A stretch of 64,000 nucleotides of DNA from Caenorhabditis elegans. Its lineage: Eukaryota > Nematoda > Chromadorea > Rhabditida > Rhabditidae. Shown piece after piece: positions 23,120-36,100 of the stretch. The stretch is taken from NCBI RefSeq assembly GCF_000002985.6, contig NC_003281.10, positions 1,922,001-1,986,000 on the forward strand. Reading direction: 5' to 3'. Each line of letters starts with the position of its first letter. The first letter of the stretch is position 1. The notes under the pieces were generated by a model, which was not told the DNA's origin, ran no database searches, and saw only the letters and a list, made by a program, of their open reading frames with translations. A program made the translations under genes and the position numbers.

Positions 23120-26100
23120 TTAGGGTTTCTTCTTTTTGAAAAACGATTCCAGCGATTTCGGCTTCTTCGGTTTTTGAGCATTGTCCGTGTGAGCTCCGGC
23201 TCTTTTCCGTGAGCCACCAGTCTTCGATTTCAGCGCTCGAGCTTCTTCCAACGCTATTCGATGTTGGTAATGCTGAAAAATTACAAGTTTTTTATAGGAA
23301 AACTCGAAAATCAGGCATTTTCACTAGTTTTTCACTGCTATATTCGAATTCAGAGCACCATTTTACCCCTAATTTGCATATTTTCACAAAATTTCAGAAA
23401 ACTGTGCAATTTGTCGTCGGATGCTCGGTGTTTGCGTACTTTTGGCGCTACAGTACCCCGGGAAATTCAAATTTCAAGCTAGAAAGCCAGGAAAACGGGT
23501 TTCAGAAGTGAAAAATGGCGGAGAATTCGAATTTGATAGTTAGAAATTGAGAAAAATTCCGAAAATATGGTAAAAATTGTAGTTTCTAAAATTATTGCTC
23601 AAAAAGTTGGTTTTTAAGCATTTTCATCACGAAAATCGAACTCAGAAGCCATTTTTACTCCTATTTTACATATTTTCGCAAAATTTCAGAAAACTGTGCA
23701 TTTTGTCGTAAGGCCTCCGGTGTTTGCGTACTTTTGGGACTACAGTACCCCGGGAAATTCGAATTTCGAGCTAGAAAGCCAGGAGAACCTGATTTTGGGG
23801 TAAAATTGTGTGGGGATTGCGAAAATCGAACTGAAAATTCGATATTTTCATTGAAAACTCTATTTTTTAATTAAAAATCCCAAGTTTTCAGAGTAAAATT
23901 CATTTTTTGACAAATTTTTGGCGAAATTTGAGTTTAAAACATTTTTTAACAGTAAAATCTCAAAAAATCGATTTTTTTTGCTCAAAATTCACATAAAAAT
24001 GGCCCGATTTTCGCATTTTTCCGTCTAAAATTCGGATTTTTTCCGGATTTTTCCGAGTTTTCAGGCACCTTTTTAATGTCAGGCGGTAGGTGCCTCCAGG
24101 CCATTTTTGAAAATTTCTTTCCATCGACAAAAATCCAATTATCATCAGTTTTTGGCTGTACAACGTCATCATCCGAATCTGAGCCTAAAACAATGAAATC
24201 TCCGTCTGTTCCAGTGGATTTTGGTGTTGGATTCGGCTTTTTCAGCTGAAAAAAATTCGATTTTTTCACTAAAAACTCGGATTTTTGATCATTTTCCGGT
24301 ACTTTTTCCGGCGGTTCAACAAAAATCACATCTTCTCGACCATCATTTTCATCGTAAATCGCCGCTTTTCGACGCGATTTTCGCGTTTTTTTCTCGTAAA
24401 GCCATTCGTGAATCGATCGATTTTGTGCAGGAATTCCGGGTTGAAAACGTGTCGCTGATAGTGAAATGTTGAGAATTGGCGGTGTCCAGGGACCGGAGTC
24501 TGACAATGAAAATTTTGAAAAAATCTAGAAAACCTCTCAATTTTATAAATTTTCATTAGGAAATTCGGATTCCGGAGTACTTATTACCCCTATCGCGATG
24601 CTTTTCTCAAGTTTTTTGAAAATTGTGCATTTTTTCGTAAGCTCCGCGGTGTTTGCGTACTTTTGGAGCTACCGTACCCTGCGAATTTAAAATTTGGAGC
24701 TAGAAACCCAGAAGAATAGTTTTTAGGGTTGAAAATCAGTGGAGAATTCGAATTTGATACTTAGAAATTGAGGAAATTTAAGAAATTTGGAAAAAAAAAT
24801 GGGTTTTCAAAATTTTTTCTAAAAAATTGGCATTTTCTTGTTAAACTTCAAGTTTTTATAAATTTTTCGAGCAAAATTTGAATTCACAGCCTATTATTAC
24901 CCCTTGATAGACAATTTTCGCGATTTTTCAGACAATTCTGCATTTTGCCGTGAGAAATTTGGTGTTTGCGTACTTTTGGCGCTACAGTACCCCGGAAAAC
25001 TCAAATTCCGAGTTTTAGACTTAGAAACTAACGGGAAATTCGATTTTTTCACTGAAAAGCTTCAAAACAGACTGAAAATTGAAAAAAATTAGTGAAAAAT
25101 CTGAAGTTTTCCGAAAAAATGAAAATTTGGGCATAGCTTACGCATCTCCGAGTGACAAATGTGCTCTATTGTCAAATTGTTGGCAGAAATACGGTATTTA
25201 TTCACATTTTCAGCCAATTTAGGGTTGAAAATGTGAATAAATACAGTGTTTCTGCCAACAATTTGATAATAGAGCACATTTGTCACAGAAATATCGACTT
25301 TTGGTGATTTTTGGAATTTTCCTGGGGAAAATTCAAATTTTTGTCAGCTTTCAGTGAAAAGCCACGGGAAATCGTATTTTTAGGGCAAATACTCAATTAT
25401 TGTATCAGATTTGCGGTTTTATGCGTTGTTTTTCAGTCGAAATCGTTTAAATTTCAAATATTTAATCCAAAAATCTAAAAACCGGCATTTTCCAACAGGT
25501 GGCCTAGAAATCCTAAAAACTAGGCCACAAATTTTTTTTTACTGAAAAAACTGTTAAAAAAGTGTTTTTGCCGCTTTTTTTCTAATTTTTGCGTACTTTT
25601 TTCAAATTTCCAGCTATAAAAATTAATTTTTTTTTATTATTACCCTCATTTTTAGTGGCATTTGTCTTATTTAATCCCTTCATAGCTGCCCAAATCTGCT
25701 CAAAAAGTGTATCCGGGTGATAACTGGTGATTTTCAGCGTTTTTTGTGGTTTCCCGTCCTCTGTGAGCAGTGAGTACACCAGATTCTCGGCAGTTCGCTT
25801 ATTTTCCGCTTGATCCGTTGCCAAACGCTTTGCGAGCTCTTTCGTGAGCCCGTCGAGCCATTTTTTCAGCTCCAACACCGATCGAATCGATAATTTTCCG
25901 GGGAAGTTCTTGGAGACAGCGATGGAAGAGGATTCCTTGCGTGGCCGAACTGGTTCATCGCAGTGTCCCTCGGCCACGGACCTCAGGTATTCGTGTTGAT
26001 TCGGAAATGTTTCAATGAGCTGTGAAATGTCCACTTCGAGCAGTTCACCCATTAACTGGAAAAAAAAAATTTTCTAGATTTTTTCAGTGTTTGCGTACTT

Positions 26101-28257
26101 TCAGAGCTACCGTAACCCGCAGAATTTGTAAAAATTTGAGTTTTCACTGAAAATATCGAATTTTCAGTTCGATTTTTGAAATCCCCACCTCATTTTACCC
26201 TAAAATCAAGTTTTTCCAGCTTGCTAGTTCAACATTTGAATTTCGAGGGGTACGGTAGCCCCAAAAGTACGCAAACACCGAGTCTTGCGTATTTGGCACC
26301 GAATTTTACGACAGTTAGTCTAAATTTGCTGAAAACCGGGTTACGGGGGTAAAAAGTGACGGGGAACTCGAATTTTCGACTGAAAATCTGTGAAAATCAC
26401 AAGTTTTTCGGGAAAAATTGAAAATTTGGGCATAGCTTCCGCATCTCCGAGTGACAAATGTGCTCTGTTGTCAAATTGTTGGCAGAAATACGGTATTTAT
26501 TCACATTTTAAGCCAATTTAAGGCTGAAAATGTGAATAAATGCAGTTTTTATGCCAAAATCTGAGAAACGCACAAGTCACAGGGGAAATATTGATTTTTA
26601 GTAGATACAGTAAAATCGCTAGGAATCATTTTTATTCATTTTTCTCAAAAAAGAAAGCTTTTTTTGGTTTTTCTAGCAGAAATTTTTGATTTTCTCAATT
26701 TTCCTGCATTTTTTCACGACCATGTTGACTTTTTACCGTCAAAAATCGAATTTTTCACACATTTTCAGCTGAGAAAATCTCAAAATTTCTTTTTTTTTTG
26801 CCAGAAAAAATTGATTTTTTTTTGAGTATTTCCAAATTTCTAGGTTCAATGAAAAATATTTAAAAATTGTATAAAAACGCCTAAAATTGCAGATTTCAGA
26901 CATTTCAGATAATTTTTCGATGAAAATTCTGAAAATAACTTGGAATTTTGAATATTTTCGCTTCCGTACAGTGATATTAAGCATTTCTTGAATGCGATTT
27001 CCCATTTTTCCGCCAAATCCTCGAACATCTCCGATTGGCGTAAGCCGGAGAATTTCTCGAACATAGAACCACGGAATTAACGTTTGTTGGCGTGGTTTAT
27101 GCCGGGCGCACACCAATTTCGCCATCATTTTGTTGTTTCCGACGCCTGAAAATGGAAAATTGCGATTTTTGGGCGAATTTTTCCCCCCAAAAAATGAATT
27201 TTTCTGGATTTTCCGGCAAAATCCATACCCGCCGAGCAAAAAAACTGGGTTTCCTCGTGAATTTGTTGCCGAATTTGCTCTACAGTGACCGCGGCAATCA
27301 GTAAAAGCAGGTTTTCCGTGCAATTTCTCGCATTTTCAATATATTCCAGCAGCACATCTTCTCGTAGGTGCTCATTTTCTTTCACATCTTCTCCGGTAGC
27401 GAGGTGTGTGGTTGGGAGGTAGGTAATAGCAGCCTGAAATGCGAAAATTAGGCAATTTTTAGCGAAAAAATCATGGATTTTGCTTGAAAATTCATTAACA
27501 AACGGCAAAAAACCTGTGGACCTAGTGCCGCCCGGCGCGAGCGGTCGCGTCGCGGTTGGCACGTTTTTTAGAGGTAATTTGAAATTCTTGAATTTTATTA
27601 ATTGAATTTAGCGGAAAATCAGGTTTTTCGCGTTTTTTTTCTTGAAAAAACTGCTAATTCTGCAAAAAGATGCTGAAATAGGGGGGATTTTTCTCATTTT
27701 TCAACTTTTCAAGCTAGATTTACCTGCAAAAACTCCTCCAATCCCTCGTTTTCTCTCAATTCTTGCAATTTTTGATTAGTATACGCGGATAAATCAAGAA
27801 AAGCCTCATCGACAGACGCTTTTTCGATTATAATTTGCGAGTCGTAATTGTTCAGCACCCGGAAGACTTCTGCGCTAGCGTCGCTGAAAAAATAGCAATT
27901 TTTGGGACTTTTTCAATATAAGAATTCCAACCGATATTTCTGAATATCAGCTTTATCTACATATTCTCCAATCGGAACGTGACATATTGATATTTGAGGG
28001 CATTTTAACTTCGCTTCGGCCACCGTCATCCCTCGTTTCACTCCGAACGGGCGGGCTTCATAGCTTACAGCCAAAATTCTGGAAATTTCGGGCTTTTTTT
28101 GGAGAATTTCAGATTAAAATTCAGCTTACCCACCCTCGATACCCTGCCTGGAGTGCTGCACGACGATCACCGGCTGTCCCCAAAGCGATGGATTGTCCCG
28201 TTGTTCGACTTGTGCGTAGAAACAGTCCATATCGATGAGGCTGATCACTCTTTTCAT
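23120..28257 (-). CDS. polh-1: DNA polymerase eta (Y-family translesion polymerase)
   Basis: Nine phase-consistent minus-strand exons: 28130-28257 (ATG), 27932-28078, 27724-27883, 27229-27433, 26970-27145, 25644-26055, 24303-24499, 24069-24245 and 23120-23272 (TAA). They give 584 residues. The Y-family catalytic residues are visible: D9 and D11 in LIDMDCFYAQVEQ, and D117/E118 in SVDEAFLD. The little-finger region follows in exon 6. The tail carries an LPPDI sequence (about 528-532), resembling the core of ubiquitin-binding UBM motifs, and a C-terminal SLESFFKKKKP, a PIP-box-like end close to the TLESFF tail known in human POLH. Known role: error-tolerant bypass of UV-type lesions with PCNA. 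It is divergent from rps-22 (418 bp between start codons). Introns 5 and 6 hold palindromic elements. The gene symbol is from recognition of this family and neighbourhood. Confidence 0.92.
25121..25290. mobile_element. Palindromic (foldback) element, copy 2, in a polh-1 intron
   Basis: Near-perfect inverted repeat of about 135 bp. The left arm runs from GTGACAAATGTGCTCTATTG through GGTATTTATTCACATTTTCAG. The right arm is its complement and ends in AGAGCACATTTGTCAC, with a loop of about 10 bp. Related copies lie at 11641-11815, 26418-26600 and (half) 37270-37380. This has the structure of a non-autonomous palindromic MITE. Confidence 0.85.
26418..26600. mobile_element. Palindromic element, copy 3, in a polh-1 intron
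   Basis: Starts AAAATTTGGGCATAGCTTCC, then GAGTGACAAATGTGCTCT and GGTATTTATTCACATTTTAA. The complement arm follows and ends in CGCACAAGTCACAGGGGAAA. It combines the left end of copy 2 with an outer right end matching the complement of the copy 1 left end. Same family. Confidence 0.8.
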
Positions 28258-29369
<1,112 letters not shown>

Positions 29370-29526
29370 ATCCAAACCCTAATTTTTTGTTTGTTATTAT
29401 TACAAATAAATTGTTGTTACAACTACAACCGAGTCGTGTGTTCAGTTCGGCATCCAACTTTTCAGGGTTTCTAAATATCTTTTAAAACCTTTGGGTTTCG
29501 TTTTCGGGGACCACGAATTTTTCAGA
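29370..29526 (+). promoter_or_regulatory. Operon-type intercistronic region with trans-splice site
   Basis: AATAAA at 29405-29410, then about 115 bp to TTTTTCAG immediately before the next ATG. This matches the usual spacing of C. elegans operons between an upstream 3' end and a downstream SL2 acceptor. SL2 use is inferred. Confidence 0.55.
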
Positions 29527-30011
29527 ATGCTCCGCTCAGCAGTTTCAGCTCTCTATAGAGCATCGAGAAGCTTCTCCGAGACAGTTCCCAGACTTTCAGC
29601 CACTCCACTGGGGAAGCAAGAGCCCCAGTTGTCCCTGTCATACACCTGCAAAGTGTGCAACTCCCGGGAGGTTTGAGCCAAGAAAGCTAGAAAACTGGAT
29701 TTGAAATTCCTAATAATTTCAAGGGCCCAAAAACATTTGCCAAGTCATCATACGAGAAGGGAGTTGTCATTGTCACGTGCTCCGGCTGTCACAACCATCA
29801 CATCATCGCTGACAATATCGGATGGTTCGAGGACTTTAAAGTGAGCATTTTTGCTCTTGAAAACGGAGCATCGTTGACGCGTGTTGTTTAGCGTAAATCC
29901 AATTTTTTCCAGGGAAAAAACATCGAGGATCATCTGAAAACGCGAGGAGAAGCCGTGAAACGTCGTGACACGATAAAGAACGAGAATGGAATTTTTGAAA
30001 TTCAAAAATGA
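29527..30011 (+). CDS. DNL-type zinc-finger protein (mitochondrial Hsp70 escort, Zim17/DNLZ-like)
   Basis: Three exons (29527-29670, 29724-29840, 29913-30011) give 119 residues. The N-terminus (MLRSAVSALYRASRSFSETV) is arginine/serine-rich without acidic residues up to residue 18, as in a mitochondrial presequence. A zinc site of two CxxC pairs is visible: C41/C44 and C67/C70, the latter in TCSGCHNHHIIADN. This is followed by IGWFEDF, the signature block of DNL zinc fingers. In yeast and human these proteins keep mtHsp70 soluble for import and Fe-S biogenesis. A TTTTTCAG acceptor ends 1 nt before the ATG and about 115 bp after the rps-22 poly(A) signal, suggesting a downstream operon gene that receives SL2. 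An AATAAA (30011-30016) overlaps the stop codon. Confidence 0.9.
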
Positions 30012-30134
30012 ATAAATAAATCGATATTTTTTAAATGTCTTTTGCGATGAGAAACATGGAGAGAGAGAGTGAAAAACCTGAAAAATATTAAAATTCGACA
30101 AAAAATAGAGAATGACTGAAAATTGCAAAAATAT

Positions 30135-33100
30135 TTAGAGCTCTTTCTTGACTTCTTCGGGCTTTTCGGCCGCCGCCTTCTTCGGGTGACGTGGCAGCAC
30201 ACGGAGCAGGACCATGTGGAGGATGGGCCAAACGATGAAATAGATGATGAAGCCGATGAAATACAGACTTTTGACGGGCTGGAAATTGGCAATTTCAGCG
30301 GGTTTTAAGGTTTAACACAGCATTTTTGTGCAGATTTTAGCAAATTTTTGCGGGAAAAGCTCTCTGGAGAGCTCGTTGTTTTTCACGAATTTTGAGCAAA
30401 TTTCCATTGATGGGAGCGAGCTCAAAGAGCAAATTTTTGGGGTTTTCAGTATAGCAAAAAATTCGAAAATCGCCATAATATACTGGATTTTAAAAATTGA
30501 AAAAATGATTCAAAATCTGTAGTTTTTGGCTTTTAAGCGGCGAAAAACGGATAATTTTTGAGTTTTTCTGAGAAAAATTACTGAAAATCCGATCGATTTT
30601 CCAGACCTAAATCTGACAATTTCATATTTTTTTTCGTTTTTGCCAGCAAAAATGGCTCAAATCCCGAAATTTTGGCTTTTTTCGGGCTAACTCGGCCTTT
30701 ACACGGCGAAAAATTGATAATTTTCTAGTTTTTCTGAGAAAAATGACTGAAAGGAGCTTTTTCGCGCCGAAAATGGTGCAATTTTGGTGAAAATCGCCGA
30801 AAATTATGAAAATAAATTTTTGGTCCAAAAATCTGGAAAAACTGTGTTTTCTAAGCTTTCAGCAGTTAAAAAAATTTTCATTTTCTGCGAGCAAAAGCCA
30901 ATTTTTGTCGATTGGACCCAAAAAATAGAATTTTCAAAGCGAAAAAGCTACAAAACCCTCAAAAAATTGCAATTTTCTGGAATTTGAGCCATTTTTGCCG
31001 ACAAAAACTTGAAAAAAAATTATTATTTTGGATTAAATTTTTCAATTTTCCGGGTTTTAAGCCATTTTTAACTGCTGAAAGCTTAGAAAACACAGTTTTT
31101 CCAGATTTTTGGGGTCAAAAATACATTATTTTCATAATTTTCGGCGATTTTTTCACCAAAATTGCATCATTTTCGGCGAAAAAATCTCCTTTCAGTCATT
31201 TTTCTCCGAAAAACTAGAAAATTATCAATTTTTCGCCGGGATTTGAGCCATTTTTGCTGGCAAAAACGTAGAAATTGTCAGATTTAGGTCTGGAAAATCG
31301 GATTTTCAGTAATTTTTCTCGGAAAAACTCAAAAATTATTCGTTTTTCGCCGCTTAAAAGCCAAAAACTACAGATTTTGAGCTACTTTCGTCGTTTCAAA
31401 CTTTTTTCATTAAAAGTGCCAAATTTCCGCCGAAAATCTTGAAAAACCCAATTTTTTTTTGGTTTTTTCCGCAAAAAAAACTGCAAAAACTCGAAAAATT
31501 ATCCGTTTTTCGCCGCTTAAAGGCTTTTCCCTCACCCCAATCCAATATTTAGTCTTAATTAGTCCAAACATAAGGAAAGCGAATCCCATCGAGTAGGAAA
31601 TTGTGAGTTTTCCAAAAATCCAGATAAACGGCCTGGAAATAGGCTTAGAAATGGCCTCAGACCATCCGGGAGTCCTCTTAATCAGAGCATAAAGCTGATT
31701 TTGAGCCTGAACACATCCGAGTTCAACGCCGAAAAGAAGGAAATAACCAAGATGATATCCATGCCAAATTGCCAAATATGATAGAGTTATCACGTGTGAT
31801 GCCAATTTATTGTTAACCCAACGGAGACGACGATGAATATGGCTGAAAATTGGGGAAAATTGGGAAAATTTGAGGAAAAATTCTGATTTTTTCGATTACA
31901 ATCGTACATTTTAGTGGCAAAAATGTTAAAAATCGCAAAATTTTGACTGAAAATGTGGAAAATTTGAAGAAAAATGGACAAATTCCGGGGGGTTTCCGCT
32001 AAAAATGTGGAAAATTAGGTAAAAAACGCTGAAAATTGCAAAATTTTGCCTGAAAATGTAGGAAATTTGAAGAAAAATGGGCGAAAATTCCATTTTTTCA
32101 CTAAAAATGTGGGAAATTAGGGAAAATTGGGTGGAAAATCCTTTTTTTTTTTAACTGAAAATATGGGAAATTTGAACAAAAATGAACAAAATTCCTGGTT
32201 TTTCCGACAAAAATTGGCAATTTTAGTGGAAAATTCGATGAAAAATAATTTTAAAATCAATTTTTCCGCTTAAAATTGCAAAATTTTGACTGAAAATCGT
32301 GTTAAAACCAATTTTCACTGCAAAATTGGGCACAAAACACAGAAAACGCGAGTTTATACAATTTTTCTCCAAATTTTTGGGAAAAATCCAGATATTTCAG
32401 GTGAAAAAGTACAAGAAATTCAACTTTTTTTCGGCTGAACTTTATAAATTTTCCATTAAAAATCGCAAAAATCATCGCTGTTAAGGTGTTTGCGTACTTG
32501 TACAACTACAGTAACCTAAATTCCCGGGTTACTGTAGCTGAAAAAGTACGCAAGCACACAAAAAATAGGTGGAAAATTCGAATTTTCAGCGTTTTTTTTG
32601 TCGAAAAATCGATTTTTTCCGATTTTTTCCCTACTTTTTGGCAAAAGTATTGGTTCCGCAGTTGAACGACTCGACGACCGAGTTATAGTCGTGTCCGGTC
32701 TCCCATTTGATGATGTGAAGGTCACGAACTCCGTCCCATCTGCAAAAAATCGATATTTTTAGTGAAAAATTGAACTTTTCGGGCAAAACCCTAGTTTTTA
32801 TGTATTTTAACCAAGAAATTCGGATTCAGAAGTACTTATTACCCCTATTTTGCATATTTTCGGAAATTTTCAGAAAACTGTGCAATTTGTCGTGGGATGC
32901 TCGGTGTTTGCGTACTTTTGTGGCTACAGTACCCCGGGAAATTCAAAATTCGAGCTAGAAAGCTGGGAAAACTCGATTTTGGGGTAAAATTGGGTGGGGA
33001 TTTCGAAAATGGTATTGAAAATTGTTAAAAACTAAGAAAAAAGTAGGAAATTTGTGAAATTCAACTTAATCCAACGGGTTTCCAAAGTTTTTGGAGGTAG

Positions 33101-36100
33101 AAAATCGATTTCTCCATCACTTTTCACCCCCGAGACCCAGTTTTTAGGAGCCTAACGTCGAAAATACGAAAACTGTGCATTTTGTCGTGAGGCCCTCGGT
33201 GTTTGCGTACTTTCGGGGCTACAGTAACCCGGGAAATTCAAATTTCGAGCTAGAAAGCCAGGAAAACGGGTTTCAGAAGTGATAAATGGCGGAGAATTCG
33301 AAGAATTTGATAGTTAGAAATTGACAAATTTTGAGCTAGAAAACCAGGAAAAACTTGATTTTGGCGTAAAATTGGGTGGGGATTTCGAAAATTGAACAGA
33401 AAATCCGGGATTTTCAGAAAAAAATGTTCAAAAATCGATAATGGAGAATTTTGCCAAGGTGTTTGCGTACTTTTAAAGGTACAGTAACCCCGAAAAAGTG
33501 AAAAATCAATTTTTCCGGAAATTATCGAATTTCGCAGAAAAATTTTTTTTCCGCAAATTTATTGATTTTTTCAGGAAATTATCGATTTTTTGCGAAAATT
33601 ATCGATTTTTTTTTTAGAATTATCGATTTTTTATTAAAATTATTGTTTTTTTCAGTAAATTTATCGATTTTTCGGTAAATTATCGATTTTTTCAGAAAAT
33701 TATCGATTTTTTTTTTGAAAATTATCGATTTTTCCAGAAATTATCGATTTTTTCGGAAATTCATTGATTTTTCGGGAAATTATTGATTTTTCGGGAAATT
33801 ATTGATTTTTTCGGGAAATTATCGATTTTTTTTTTGGGAAGTTATCGATTTTTTCGGGAAATTTATTGATTTTTCCGGTATTTTTTTCTTAGTCAAAATG
33901 AAGATTTTCATCTATTTTATAGAAATTTTTTGCTCAAAACTTCAAAATCTCCTGAAAATGCTCATTTTTTGTCTAAAATTAGTGGATTTTCACCATTTTT
34001 CACGCTAAAACCAGTATTTTAACCATTTTTCAATATTCTACCTATCATTTCCCTCTGCATCCTTTCCATTATGTCCCAGCCCACTCAAAATCGATGCTCC
34101 TTCAGTGATAAGCCACATTGCACAATATTTGTACATTGTAAGCCTAAACCACAGGGTAACCCATGACCACCGCCAGAAAAAGGATAAATTGTTGTAGGCA
34201 TCAGAATTAAAATATTGATCAGGAATCCAGAATTGTCCCCATTGATGGAGTACCATATAGGTACAACCGGCAAGAAAACGGCCAATTGACGGAAGGAATC
34301 TGCAAAAAAATCGGATTTTTTGTGGGGGGAAAACTCGAAAACTAGACATTTTTACGATTTTTCATTGCTAAATTCGAATTCAGAGCACCATTTTAGCCCT
34401 ATTTTGCATATTTTCGCAAGTTTTCAGAAAACTGTGCATTTTGTCGTGGGATGCTCGGTGTTTGCGTACTTTCGGGGCTACAGTAACCCGGGAAATTCAA
34501 ATTTCGAGATAGAAAGCTGGGGAAAAGAGTTTCAGGGGTGAAAAATGGCGGGGAGTTCGAAAATCGCATTGAAAAATTATTAAAAACTAGGGAAAAAGTT
34601 AGAAATTTGTAAAATTCATTTTAATCATTTAATCCAACGAGTTTCTCAAGTTTTTGATAAGAAATTCGATTTCCCTATCACTTTTTACCCCTGGAACTCA
34701 ATTTTCAAGACTCTATCGTCAAAAATGCAAAAACTGTGCATTTTGTCGTGAGATCCTCGGTGTTTGCGTACTTTTGGGGCTACAGTACCCCGCGAAATTC
34801 AAATTTCGAGTTAGGAAGCTGGGAAAACACGATTGTAGGCTAAAATTGTGTCAGGATTTCAAAAAACTTGGTGAAAATTTGAAATTTTCAGTGGAAATGC
34901 GATTTTTTTTCAAAATTTTCGATTTTCGTCTCAAAATGTCAAATTCGAGCTTATTTAGCACGAAAAATTCGTAAGAATACGAAAATCCCAGTAAAAATCT
35001 ACAAAAATCGGGATTTTTGGAGAAAATCGGCGTTTTCTCGGGAAATTTAAGCTAAAAATGAAAATTCCCCAGTTTTTTATAAATTTTAGCCAAAAAATTC
35101 GGATTCAGGAGTACTTATTACCCCTATCCCGATAGTTTTCTCAACTTTTTAGAAAACTGTGCATTTTGTCGTAAGCTCCGCAGTGTTTGCGTACTTCTGG
35201 GGCTACAGTAACCCGGAAAACTCGAATTTTGAGTTTGCCATCTAGAAACTAACGGAAAATTCGAAATTTTCGGTGAAAAGCTTCAAAATTGACAATTTAG
35301 GTATGAAAATTCGAAAAAATTGAGTTTTAGCACAATTTTCAGTGAAAAATTGGCTAAAATTCCAAGTTGAAGGCTAGAAAAGTCACCAATTTTGAAAATT
35401 TTGACGACAAAATTCTGAAGAGCATAATTTTCCGATTGGTGGCCTAGAAACCGCAAAAATTAGGCCATCAGCGATTTTTTTCGCTTTTGGATCAAAATTA
35501 GGCCAATTTTCTCGAATTTTCAGTCAAAATGTGGCTAAAAATGCTGAAAATTCCAGATTTTTTAGCTTTTCCCTCCAAACTTACGCAGATTTCGGTGGTT
35601 GACCATCAGAATCCAACCAGTCTCCATTAACAAATGAACGGAATTTTGAAAGTGTGAATTGTGGTCCGACGAGGGTTCCCTGAAAGAAAATCCAGCGTTT
35701 TTCATCGAAAAATTCCTTGTTTTTACCTGGAAAAAGAGCCCAAAAGCGGCAATTTCCAATAGGCCCGGCTTGTCACTGATTGCTGTAAGCTTTTGATCGG
35801 GCTTCAAGTGCTCCGGCTTTTGTGCTCCGTCGTAGACATCCATTACGAGACCGATAAATCTGGGAGAAAATAAAAAAATTTACTTTTTTTTTTGTAATTT
35901 TTAGGCTTTTTTTTAGCGAGTTTCCGCCCGCAAATTTCCAGGAAATTTTAGGGTCAAACTCGAAAACTAGACATTTTCACGATTTTTTATTGCGAAATTC
36001 GAATTCAGAGCACCATTTTACCCCTATTTTGCATATTTTCGCAAAATTTCAGAAAACTGTGCAATTTGTCGTGGGATGCTCGGTGTTTGCGTACTTTTGG

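Noticed and set aside
26739..27323. 194-codon minus-strand ORF starting in the polh-1 region
   Set aside because: It crosses the exon 4/5 splice junctions in a mixed frame. The spliced polh-1 exons explain the coding part and the rest is intron.
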